Shown in pieces: positions 8,836 to 16,493 of a stretch of DNA of 64,000 bases. Where the stretch lies: positions 124,001 to 188,000 of the forward strand of contig JAHJYW010000042.1 of the NCBI GenBank assembly GCA_018827375.1, read 5' to 3'. The first letter of the stretch is position 1. Each line of letters starts with the position of its first letter. The position numbers and the translations under genes are program-made. The notes beneath the pieces are model-generated. The model made no database searches. It was not told the origin of the DNA and saw only the letters and a list, made by a program, of their open reading frames with translations. The stretch comes from Alphaproteobacteria bacterium. GTDB lineage: Bacteria; Pseudomonadota; Alphaproteobacteria; Caulobacterales; Hyphomonadaceae.

Positions 8836-10683
8836 ATGGCGCCAATGAGCCCTCCCACAGACACACCCGCCAATCATGACAAGATCGACAGTGCCGATGG
8901 CGGCATTGGCATATCGATCCTGCGTATCCTGAAACTGCTCGGTCGGTCTGAGCTCGCCAAGTGGCGGCCTGTCATGGTGATCGCCGTGATCGTCACGCTG
9001 GCCGCGTCCGTACTGGAAGTCGTCTCGCCCCTCGTCCTTGGCCATGCGATCAACCGCGCCGCACCCGAGGGCGGCGAGCCACCTGCCTTCGCCGCCGCTG
9101 CGATGTGGCTCGCCATCGGCATTGGCGTACGGTTTCTCGCCGCAGCCCTGCCGCAAATGCGGGACTACCTGTTCGCCCCGGTCAGCCAGGATGCCCAGCG
9201 TGTCGCCAGCGTCGATGCATTCGGCCATGCCCAGCTGCTGTCGCTGAACTTCCACCAGACCCGCCGTACGGGCGCTCTCAACCGCGTCATCGAGCGCGGC
9301 GCCGGTGCCATCGACTATCTGATCCGATTCCTCGCTTTCAATATCGGCCCGACTTTCATCCGCCTCGTCCTCGCCTCAATCGCGCTTGGCGTTGCCTATG
9401 ATTATCGCCTTGCGCTGATCGCGATCAGTACGATCATCATTTACGTTATCTGCACGGTCATCATCACCGAATGGCGCGTCCGCCAGCGCCGGCGCATGAA
9501 CGAAGCCGACACACATTTCCGCGCCATGTCCGTGGACATCCTGACCAATTTCGAGACCGTCAAATCCTTTGCCGCAGAGCGCCGCGAGACCGGCCGCTTC
9601 GACAATGCCATGGGCAACTATAACGACCGCTACGTTGAAACCGTGCGCAGCATGTACATCCTGAACACGGTTCAGGCGCTGGTCATGAATATCGGGTTGC
9701 TTGCGGTCATGGTCCTGTCGGCCTGGAACGTCATCGACGGCAAGATGCAGATCGGCGATCTCACCGCTGTCATGCTGATGCTGCTCTCCCTCTATGCGCC
9801 GCTGAATATCCTCGGCTGGGCATGGCGTGAGATCAAACAGGGCGCGGTCGACCTTGAAAAACTGTTCGGCCTGCTCTCGATGACAGCCGATATTTCCGAT
9901 GCGCCTGATGCGGTGCCGCTCACTTCTCCCAAGGGCGAAGTCACGTTTGAAAATGTCGGTTTCTCCCACGAGGGCCGCGCCGTCGGCGTCAGCGATGTCA
10001 GCTTCCATCTGGCTCCGGGTCGCAAGATCGCCTTTGTCGGCACATCAGGCGCCGGCAAGTCCACGCTGCTGAAGCTGCTCTTTCGTTTCTATGAAGTGGA
10101 TACAGGCGGCGTGCTTGTCGATGGCAAGGACGTGCGCACCCTGACGCAGGAATCGCTGCGCAAGGCGCTCGGCCTCGTTCCGCAGGATGTTGTGCTCTTC
10201 AACGACACGATCCGCTACAATATCGGCTATGCCCGCCCGGATGCGAGCGAAGAAGAGCTGCGCGATGCCGCCCGCCGTGCCCAGTTGCTGGACTTCATCG
10301 ACAGCCTGCCTGACGGCTGGAACACCCGCGTTGGTGAGCGCGGCCTCAAGCTCTCGGGTGGCGAGAAACAGCGCGTCGGCATCGCCCGCGTCATCCTGGC
10401 GGATCCGGCAATTCTCGTGCTCGATGAGGCCACATCAGCCCTCGACAGCGCTACCGAGGCTGCCGTACAGGATGCCCTCGAAGAAGCCGCCGAAGGCCGC
10501 ACCACGCTGATGGTCGCCCACCGCCTGTCCACCGTAAAGTCCGCCGACGAGATCATCGTTCTCGAGGCAGGCCGGGTGATCGAGCGTGGCAATCATGCCA
10601 CCCTGCTGGCCAAAGACGGCAAATATGCTGATATGTGGGAACGTCAGGCCCGCAATGCCGATTTGGCTCTGGTCGACGAATAG
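8836..10683 (+). CDS. ABC exporter, ATM1/HMT1-like half-transporter
   Basis: This is a fused membrane-ATPase exporter subunit, probably working as a homodimer. The N-terminal ~330 residues contain about six membrane helices. The nucleotide-binding domain follows, with Walker A GTSGAGKST, signature LSGGEKQRVGIARV and Walker B ILVLDEATSALD. The spacing and the IRYNIGYARPDASEEEL region resemble mitochondrial Atm1 and bacterial heavy-metal-tolerance exporters, which move glutathione-bound metals or persulfides; that specificity is inference. The start is uncertain: ATG at 8776, 8836 and 8845 are in frame, and I prefer 8836 or 8845 because the residues before them look non-homologous. The next gene begins 28 bases downstream. 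Confidence 0.9.
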   Translation: MAPMSPPTDTPANHDKIDSADGGIGISILRILKLLGRSELAKWRPVMVIAVIVTLAASVLEVVSPLVLGHAINRAAPEGGEPPAFAAAAMWLAIGIGVRFLAAALPQMRDYLFAPVSQDAQRVASVDAFGHAQLLSLNFHQTRRTGALNRVIERGAGAIDYLIRFLAFNIGPTFIRLVLASIALGVAYDYRLALIAISTIIIYVICTVIITEWRVRQRRRMNEADTHFRAMSVDILTNFETVKSFAAERRETGRFDNAMGNYNDRYVETVRSMYILNTVQALVMNIGLLAVMVLSAWNVIDGKMQIGDLTAVMLMLLSLYAPLNILGWAWREIKQGAVDLEKLFGLLSMTADISDAPDAVPLTSPKGEVTFENVGFSHEGRAVGVSDVSFHLAPGRKIAFVGTSGAGKSTLLKLLFRFYEVDTGGVLVDGKDVRTLTQESLRKALGLVPQDVVLFNDTIRYNIGYARPDASEEELRDAARRAQLLDFIDSLPDGWNTRVGERGLKLSGGEKQRVGIARVILADPAILVLDEATSALDSATEAAVQDALEEAAEGRTTLMVAHRLSTVKSADEIIVLEAGRVIERGNHATLLAKDGKYADMWERQARNADLALVDE

Positions 10684-10711
10684 GAATTGCCCGGGGAAGG
10701 GGCTCGTTTGA

Positions 10712-11605
10712 ATGTCTGAAGACCTTGATCGCAAAAGCACGCCCTGGCTGACCATCGGCCTCGACTGGGAAGGCGTTGCCGCCGCGCTTGGCGCGCTGCT
10801 TGTCGCCCTCTTGCTGGGGGCGCTCTGGTCGCCGCTTTTCTGGATCGGCTTTGCCGGCGTCATCCTGGCGCTCATGGCCGCCCGCTGGTCGCACCGGACA
10901 CCGCCAGAGCTCGCGAATGGCATCGTCTCACCCTGTGACGGCGTCGTTGTTTCGGTTGAGCGCGTTGAGGCACCATCTGAATTACGCCTGACCGAGTCGG
11001 CCACGCTGCGGATTCGCGTCGCGTCTGCCCCCTCGACAACGAACAAGGTGTACACGCCCATCGCTGGCAGTCTTGAATCGCTCATTCTGGAAGCCGGCGA
11101 GAATGGTGTGCCGCTCGCCACCCGCCCGGATGATGACGGCTTGACGCGCGCCTATCTCACCTTTGAAAGCCGTGGCCAGCAGGTCGGCGTCCGGCTCGCA
11201 TCCGGTGGCTTTGGTCCGCGCATCGAACTGATCACCGAGGCGGGGGATATTGTTCGCCTTGGCCGTCCTTTCGGGACGCGTCGGCTCGGCGGCTGGTGTG
11301 ATATCTACGTGCCAGGCAATACGGGCGTGCTGATCTGGCCAGGCCAGACGCTGGTCGGCGGCGAAACCGTGTTGGGGCGCCTGAAGTCGCAAGGCGATAC
11401 GGACCTGTTCGGTGGCATGACCGCCGAAGAGCAGGAAGAAGCGCCTGTCCTGCAGGTCGAAACCGGGGCCGAGACTGAACCGGAGGTCGAGGAAGAGGAA
11501 GACGATGATTACCCGTCGCCAGACGAGGTGTCCGTTCCTGAAGACCCGGCTGAAATCTTTGCCCGCCTGCGCGAAGCCGCCCGCAAGCACGGTGAACAGG
11601 ATTAG
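10712..11605 (+). CDS. Phosphatidylserine decarboxylase-like protein, catalytic residues lost
   Basis: The protein aligns by eye along the whole short-type phosphatidylserine decarboxylase. It has an N-terminal membrane segment pair ending in PLFWIG (41-46), then IVSPCDGVV (71-79, normally SPADG), a TPIAG block (115-119), PFGTRRLGGWCDIYVP (186-201) and the C-terminal GQTLVGGETVL. In the active enzyme the last block reads RFGSRxDVYLP, and Gly-Ser is the self-cleavage site that makes the pyruvoyl cofactor; here it is Gly193-Gly194. The conserved His-Val-Asn before the AG motif is also absent (Asn111-Lys-Val). A ~65-residue acidic C-terminal extension is added. It is therefore very unlikely to be an active decarboxylase and may be a lipid-binding or structural relative. 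The location after an ABC transporter matches psd loci in other alphaproteobacteria, but no pssA follows. Confidence 0.75.
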   Translation: MSEDLDRKSTPWLTIGLDWEGVAAALGALLVALLLGALWSPLFWIGFAGVILALMAARWSHRTPPELANGIVSPCDGVVVSVERVEAPSELRLTESATLRIRVASAPSTTNKVYTPIAGSLESLILEAGENGVPLATRPDDDGLTRAYLTFESRGQQVGVRLASGGFGPRIELITEAGDIVRLGRPFGTRRLGGWCDIYVPGNTGVLIWPGQTLVGGETVLGRLKSQGDTDLFGGMTAEEQEEAPVLQVETGAETEPEVEEEEDDDYPSPDEVSVPEDPAEIFARLREAARKHGEQD

Positions 11606-11647
11606 TCGTCCCACTCAGCATCACCACACATCCGGTTTGAGTAGACA

Positions 11648-12139
11648 ATGCAAATCCGTCCCGCGACGCAGCAAGACGCATCAGCAATAGGGTCAATCAT
11701 CGGACCGATCATTCAGGCGGGTGAAACCTATTCGCTTGCGCGGGACATGACGGTAACGGAATGCCTTGCTTACTGGATGGGGCCTGACAAGGAGACATTC
11801 GTCCTCGAGGACGACGGCCGCATTCTGGGTACTTATTACATGCGGCCCAATCAGGCTGGCGGCGGCGCGCATGTTGCCAATTGCGGGTATATGACATCGC
11901 CTGATGCTGCGGGCAGGGGCCTTGCGCGCTTGATGTGCGCGCATTCGATGGACCATGCGCGTAAGCGAGACTATCGCGCCATACAATTCAATTTTGTCGT
12001 TAGCACGAATGAGCGCGCCATTCGCCTTTGGGAGAATCTTGGCTACAGCATTGTGGGACGTCTGCCAAAGGCATTTGAGCATCCGGACGAGGGGTTCGTG
12101 GATGCGCTTGTCATGTACCAGTGGCTTGAGAACGCGTAG
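11648..12139 (+). CDS. GNAT-family N-acetyltransferase
   Basis: This 163-residue protein is a single GNAT domain. The acetyl-CoA binding segment is recognisable as SPDAAGRGLARLMCAHSMDHAR (about residues 79-100), with a preceding beta strand GGAHVANCGYM and a following NFVVSTNERAIRLWENLGYSIVGRLPKAF, the usual motif B. The substrate is unknown; members of this shape modify small molecules, amines or antibiotics. It stands alone between the decarboxylase-like gene and a convergent DUF2842 gene. Confidence 0.88.
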   Translation: MQIRPATQQDASAIGSIIGPIIQAGETYSLARDMTVTECLAYWMGPDKETFVLEDDGRILGTYYMRPNQAGGGAHVANCGYMTSPDAAGRGLARLMCAHSMDHARKRDYRAIQFNFVVSTNERAIRLWENLGYSIVGRLPKAFEHPDEGFVDALVMYQWLENA

Positions 12140-12141
12140 AT

Positions 12142-12348
12142 CTAGTCGTCGGTCTCTTGCTGGGCACCGCTGTTCATCCAGGCGAAAAGCGGCTTCAGCG
12201 GAATGATCCAGCCAAATCCGGCCACGATATAGAACACAAGCTGTGCCCAGCGTGGCCAGGTGCCGATCAGGCCCGACAGCGTGCCCACGACCACGATCCA
12301 GGCGATGATGAAGGCGAGCAGTATCAGGCTGGCGATGGGTTTGCGCAT
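12142..12348 (-). CDS. DUF2842 small membrane protein
   Basis: The 68-residue protein starts at the ATG at 12348 (MRKPIASLILL...). It has two hydrophobic helices, separated by a short loop containing GTWPRWAQL, and a polar C-terminus after PLKPLFAWM. This pattern and size match the alphaproteobacterial DUF2842 family of unknown function, which is frequently found near respiratory genes. Here it is divergent from ctaA with 89 bases between the starts. Longer upstream starts would add arginine-rich sequence with no membrane signal and are rejected. Confidence 0.75.
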   Translation of the reverse strand: MRKPIASLILLAFIIAWIVVVGTLSGLIGTWPRWAQLVFYIVAGFGWIIPLKPLFAWMNSGAQQETDD

Positions 12349-12437
12349 GGTATGGCGGGCTTTCCTGTGGCGGTACTCGGCTCTGCTGCGACACGGTTGC
12401 CTCTTGCCGTATCCCATGAATAGGCCATTTAGGCCGC

Positions 12438-13466
12438 ATGTCCCAAACAGGCAAATCCCCGCAGGCAACACGCTGGATGCGCAACTGGCTCGTGCTCATG
12501 GGCCTACTTGTTTACGCCATGATACTGATTGGCGGCGCCACGCGGCTCACGGATAGCGGCCTGTCGATCACCGAATGGGACCCGATCAAGGGCGCCCTGC
12601 CGCCGATGAGCGATGAAGCCTGGGCCAGTCTGTTTGCCAAGTATCAACAGACGGCCGAGTACAAGCTGCAGAACGCCGGCATGTCGATGGGCGAGTTCCA
12701 GCAGATATTCTGGTGGGAATGGGGCCATCGCCTGTTCGGTCGCCTCATCGGCCTGGTCGCCATGTTTGGCCTCGCCATTTTTGCCATCCGCGGCTGGCTG
12801 AGCCGTGGCCTGGCCACCAGGTTCGTGATTCTCATCTTGCTCGGCGGCCTTCAGGGCGCCATTGGCTGGTGGATGGTGTCGAGCGGTATCGGCGAAACCA
12901 CCCGTGTGGACGTCGCGCCATATCGCCTGGCAACGCATTTCATGCTCGCTCTCCTGATCATCGCCTACACCGCCTGGCTCTGGCTGGACCTTGGCGGCAA
13001 GGCGCGGCCGCAGATCACGCAGCCGATCCGCACGGTCGCCATCGTGCTGCTTGGCCTGATATTCCTGCAAATGGCAGCAGGCGCGCTCGTGGCCGGTCTT
13101 GATGCGGGCCGCACCTACAATGACTGGCCGCTCATGGCGGGCGAGTTCGTGCCGCATGACTATTTGGGTGAGGGCCTCGGCCTGCGCAGCTTATTTGAAG
13201 GCCGGGCGACGACCCAGTTCAATCACCGCATGCTGGCCTATATTATCTGGATTCTGGCCCTCGGCGCGGCTTGGGCTTTCAAGGGAACGCCCTTGAAGGG
13301 CGCTTTCATCGGCCTTGCTGCGCTGGTCAGCCTGCAGGCAGTGTGGGGCATCCTGACGCTCATGAACGCCGCCCCGATGAACCTGGCGCTATTTCACCAG
13401 GCCATCGGTGTGATCGTCACATTGGCGGCGGTCCGGCTCGTCTGGCTTACAGGCCAGAAAGCCTAG
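12438..13466 (+). CDS. ctaA: Heme A synthase (COX15/CtaA type 2)
   Basis: CtaA oxidises the methyl group of heme O to give heme A for aa3-type cytochrome oxidases. The 342-residue protein has about eight membrane helices in two related halves. Conserved features include GGATRLTDSGLSITEWDPIKG (about residues 32-52), FWWEWGHRLFGR with a heme-ligand histidine (about 94-105), the QGAIGWWMVSSG segment, and in the second half FNHRMLAY and LFHQAIGV with the matching histidines. The start ATG at 12438 is directly followed by the expected cytoplasmic leader. The stop overlaps the convergent lipoprotein gene by four bases. Confidence 0.96.
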   Translation: MSQTGKSPQATRWMRNWLVLMGLLVYAMILIGGATRLTDSGLSITEWDPIKGALPPMSDEAWASLFAKYQQTAEYKLQNAGMSMGEFQQIFWWEWGHRLFGRLIGLVAMFGLAIFAIRGWLSRGLATRFVILILLGGLQGAIGWWMVSSGIGETTRVDVAPYRLATHFMLALLIIAYTAWLWLDLGGKARPQITQPIRTVAIVLLGLIFLQMAAGALVAGLDAGRTYNDWPLMAGEFVPHDYLGEGLGLRSLFEGRATTQFNHRMLAYIIWILALGAAWAFKGTPLKGAFIGLAALVSLQAVWGILTLMNAAPMNLALFHQAIGVIVTLAAVRLVWLTGQKA

Positions 13467-14428
13467 TTGGTCGATAGGGTCAGCGGGCTCGGGTCCACGA
13501 ACACGGCGTGATGCTCGCCGGGCTTGGTTTCGCCCGCAATCACGATCAGTCCGCCCGGATAGCCACCTGACATCATTGTGCCCATTGCAGCCATCGCATC
13601 CGGCGTCCGTGGGGCCGTAACCGTAATCCCATCCTTCACGTCAATTTCCGCATTGGTCATGCCCATGTCGGTGGAAATGCCGAGCTTGCCATTCTCAAGC
13701 GATACAAGTGCATCAAGCGGGCCCCTCACGAGGGCCGCGGCATCGGAAGCACGCGGTGAGGCGACCAGTGTGTCGCTGGTATAGGCGCAGGACTTGATCG
13801 GGAAATCGGTGAAGGTTGATTCGCCGGCCACCCAGCGCAGGTCGCCGCTATCTGATTTGACGACGCCGTTTTGAAGCACGCTGTTGTTCACATCGGTCCA
13901 GAAGGCGAGACGCATGAGGCCGGTCCCTGTGGCGGGGCCGGAGCAGACGCCGACAACAGCATGGTCAATGGCGATGGGCAGGTCGATCTGGGCAGGGGCA
14001 ATCAGGCCCTCACCATAGATATAGCCCTTGAGTTCACCCTCGCGGGTGATTCCCGGGAAAACGGTGATCGAACGGTCTTCAATCACAGCCGATTGGCCGC
14101 TTGCCAGCGCTCTCAGCCGGAAATTGGCTTTTTCGCCGAGTTTTTCGGCTTCCATATCGAAAAATTGAAGGCCGCCCTTGTCATAAGCGACCGCCAGGAT
14201 GCCACGCAGGCCCCCTGACAGCGCGATAGAGGAAACCGGGCCTTCCAGCGGGCGCGTTGACCACACGGCGGGTAGCTGCGTTCCTGCAGCTATGGCGGGG
14301 GATTCAGGCTGTGTTTCAGCCTGCTTGTCTTGTTTCGAACACGCTGTTGCTGTAAAAAGCAGGGCAAGTCCAAGCCCGGCGTTGACAAGGGGGGACACGG
14401 CGCTTAAACGCCAGCGCTTGTATTGCAT
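13463..14428 (-). CDS. Predicted lipoprotein of unknown function
   Basis: The 321-residue protein begins with a positively charged stretch and a hydrophobic segment ending LLFTATACS, which fits a lipoprotein signal with lipidated cysteine at about residue 30. The mature part is rich in glycine, valine and aspartate with repeated short strands, suggesting a beta-rich (possibly propeller-like) periplasmic or outer-membrane-anchored domain. I recognise no catalytic motif. The gene is divergent from rplM with only 38 bases between the two starts, so the rplM promoter probably lies inside its 5' end. Confidence 0.75.
   Translation of the reverse strand: MQYKRWRLSAVSPLVNAGLGLALLFTATACSKQDKQAETQPESPAIAAGTQLPAVWSTRPLEGPVSSIALSGGLRGILAVAYDKGGLQFFDMEAEKLGEKANFRLRALASGQSAVIEDRSITVFPGITREGELKGYIYGEGLIAPAQIDLPIAIDHAVVGVCSGPATGTGLMRLAFWTDVNNSVLQNGVVKSDSGDLRWVAGESTFTDFPIKSCAYTSDTLVASPRASDAAALVRGPLDALVSLENGKLGISTDMGMTNAEIDVKDGITVTAPRTPDAMAAMGTMMSGGYPGGLIVIAGETKPGEHHAVFVDPSPLTLSTN
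14382..14410 (+). promoter_or_regulatory. Possible rplM-rpsI promoter
   Basis: A perfect -35 TTGACA at 14382-14387 is followed after 16-17 bases by TTAAAC/TAAACG, a weak -10. It lies about 60-80 bases before the rplM start and inside the beginning of the divergent lipoprotein gene. This is the best sigma-70-like match in the region, but the -10 is poor. Confidence 0.3.
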
Positions 14429-14466
14429 TCCATGAACTCCGAAGTCGAGAGGCTCTGATTAGAGCG

Positions 14467-14931
14467 ATGAAAACCTATAACGCACCAGCAGATGTGGAGC
14501 ACAAGTGGGTCGTGATTGATGCGACTGACGTCGTCATCGGACGCCTTGCTTCTTACGTCGCAAAACGTCTTCGCGGCAAGCACCGCGTCGATTTCACGCC
14601 GCACATCGATACAGGCGATCATGTCGTCATTATCAACGCGGATAAAGCAAAATTCACAGGCAAGAAGATGACGGACAAGATCTATTACCGTCACACTGGC
14701 TATCCTGGCGGCATCAAGTCGACCACGCCTGAGAAAATCCTCAACGGTAAATTCCCTGAGCGCACCATCCAGATGGCCGTGAAGCGTATGATGCCGAAGG
14801 AAAGCACGCTTGCTCGCACCCAGTTCGGCAAGCTCCGCGTCTATGCCGGTGCCGAGCACCCGCACACGGCACAACAGCCTGAAACTGTCGACTTCCGGTC
14901 GATGAACCGCAAGAACATCAAGGCAGCCTAA
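14467..14931 (+). CDS. rplM: 50S ribosomal protein L13
   Basis: L13 is an early-assembling large-subunit protein that binds 23S rRNA. The 154-residue sequence shows the family features [25 protein letters not shown] (with V replacing the more common A), [20 protein letters not shown] and VKRMMPK, ending with the [17 protein letters not shown] segment. It is cotranscribed with rpsI, which starts four bases after its stop; this is the near-universal L13-S9 operon. Confidence 0.98.
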   Translation: MKTYNAPADVEHKWVVIDATDVVIGRLASYVAKRLRGKHRVDFTPHIDTGDHVVIINADKAKFTGKKMTDKIYYRHTGYPGGIKSTTPEKILNGKFPERTIQMAVKRMMPKESTLARTQFGKLRVYAGAEHPHTAQQPETVDFRSMNRKNIKAA

Positions 14932-14934
14932 TCC

Positions 14935-15420
14935 ATGACCGATACTGCAAATTCCCTCCAGGACCTCGGCACCATGTCGGGCACGCCAGCCGCTGAAGCG
15001 CCAGCCGCGAAGATCGAACCAAAGATCGACGCACAAGGCCGCGCCTACGGCACAGGCCGCCGCAAGGAAGCCACGGCACGCGTCTGGATCAAACCGGGTT
15101 CCGGCAAGATCACGATCAATGGCCGCGACCAGGAGCAATATTTCGCACGTCCGGTCCTGCGCATGGTTATCGCTCAGCCGCTCATCGAAGCTGGTCGCGA
15201 CAGCGAATTTGACGTCATCGCGACTGTCAAAGGCTCGGGCCTCATGGGTCAGGCCGGTGCTGTCCGTCACGGCATTTCGCGCGCGCTCGTCAACTATGAG
15301 CCAAGTCTGCGCGCCGTTCTGAAGCCTTTCGGCTTCATGACCCGTGATCCACGCGTCGTCGAACGCAAGAAGTACGGCAAAGCGAAAGCACGCCGCAGCT
15401 TCCAGTTCTCCAAGCGCTAG
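14935..15420 (+). CDS. rpsI: 30S ribosomal protein S9
   Basis: S9 sits in the head of the small subunit, and its C-terminal tail reaches the P-site tRNA. The conserved body starts at [26 protein letters not shown] and includes [15 protein letters not shown]; the basic terminus [11 protein letters not shown] with final Lys-Arg is typical. An extra ~30-residue N-terminal extension (Ala/Pro-rich) precedes the core, common in alphaproteobacteria. The gene closes the operon, followed by a strong intrinsic terminator. Confidence 0.98.
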   Translation: MTDTANSLQDLGTMSGTPAAEAPAAKIEPKIDAQGRAYGTGRRKEATARVWIKPGSGKITINGRDQEQYFARPVLRMVIAQPLIEAGRDSEFDVIATVKGSGLMGQAGAVRHGISRALVNYEPSLRAVLKPFGFMTRDPRVVERKKYGKAKARRSFQFSKR

Positions 15421-15446
15421 ACCGTATTCCGGTTTTCCAATTCCGG

Positions 15447-15478
15447 CGGGCGCTTCGGGAACGAAGCGCCCGTTTTTT
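15447..15478 (+). terminator. Rho-independent terminator of rplM-rpsI
   Basis: A perfect 11-bp stem (15447-15457 with 15462-15472) closes on a GGAA tetraloop and is followed at once by six T residues at 15473-15478. It lies 26 bases after the rpsI stop and is the cleanest intrinsic terminator in the window. Confidence 0.95.
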
Positions 15479-15502
15479 ATTGTTTTTTGGTGGGAGGCGG
15501 CC

Positions 15503-16450
15503 GTGCTGCCAAAAGTATTCATAGATGGCGAAGCCGGGACGACCGGCCTTCAGATCGCGGATCGGCTGCGGGCGCGTGACGATATCGAACTGATCTCGAT
15601 TGATCCCGCCAAGCGCAAGGATATCGATGCGCGCGCCAGCATGATGAACATGGCTGATGCCGTTATCCTGTGCCTGCCCGATGATGCGGCCCGGCTGGGC
15701 GTGTCGCTGGTCACCAACCGCAACACGATCATCATTGATGCCTCCACGGCCCACCGCACGGCGTCGGGCTGGACGTATGGCTTTCCCGAAATGGACAAGG
15801 GCCAGCGCGCCGCCATCCGTGCCTCCACGCGCATCTCCAATCCCGGCTGCTATCCGACGGGCGTGATCGCCCTGGTGCGCCCGCTCGTCCTGCGGGGCTT
15901 CGTGCCGCCCTCGTATCCGCTCACCGTAAATGCCGTCTCCGGCTATACTGGTGGCGGCAACGCCATGATTGCCGAGTTCGAAGATGCCGATAGCGCCAAC
16001 GCCACATCTGACAATTACCGGATCTATGGCCTGACGCAGAAGCACAAGCATCCGCCGGAAATGATGCGCCACGGGCGCCTCGCAAACCTGCCCATGTTCA
16101 TGCCGGCCGTTGGCCGTTTTGCGCAGGGCATGATCGTCGAAGTGCCGCTCACCTTGCGCATGCTGCCGAACACGCCGCGCAAGGCCGACCTCCACGCAGC
16201 CCTGACGCAGGCCTATCAGGGCGAACGTTTCGTACGCGTCGTGCCGCTGGCCGAGTCCGACAAGCTGACCGGCCTTGAGCCCGAAGCCTGCAACGGCACC
16301 AACCGGCTCGAGCTCTTTGTCTTCGGCTCGGACGAACAGGTCCGCCTCGTCGCTCGCCTCGACAATCTGGGCAAGGGCGCCTCAGGCGCCGCCGTCCAGA
16401 ACCTGAACATCGCACTGGGATTGGACGAGTGGACGGGCCTCGAAGCCTGA
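15503..16450 (+). CDS. argC: N-acetyl-gamma-glutamyl-phosphate reductase, type 2
   Basis: ArgC reduces N-acetylglutamyl-phosphate to the semialdehyde with NADPH, the third step of arginine synthesis. The N-terminal nucleotide-binding motif GEAGTTGLQIADRL is at residues 9-22, and the catalytic cysteine is Cys116 in SNPGCYPTG. The 315-residue length and the loop composition fit the shorter type 2 branch. I use GTG 15503, preceded by GGGAGG at 15492-15497, rather than an in-frame ATG within rpsI. Being just past the rpsI terminator, it presumably has its own promoter or relies on readthrough. Confidence 0.94.
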   Translation: MLPKVFIDGEAGTTGLQIADRLRARDDIELISIDPAKRKDIDARASMMNMADAVILCLPDDAARLGVSLVTNRNTIIIDASTAHRTASGWTYGFPEMDKGQRAAIRASTRISNPGCYPTGVIALVRPLVLRGFVPPSYPLTVNAVSGYTGGGNAMIAEFEDADSANATSDNYRIYGLTQKHKHPPEMMRHGRLANLPMFMPAVGRFAQGMIVEVPLTLRMLPNTPRKADLHAALTQAYQGERFVRVVPLAESDKLTGLEPEACNGTNRLELFVFGSDEQVRLVARLDNLGKGASGAAVQNLNIALGLDEWTGLEA

Positions 16451-16493
16451 ACCGGGCTCGCGGGGAAGCCCAGCATAAGCGCTGAGGTGCGCG

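Noticed and set aside
16451-16493. Weak GGGCT/AGCCC hairpin between argC and phaC as a terminator
   Set aside because: The stem is only 5 bp and lacks a T-run, so it is not supported as a terminator.
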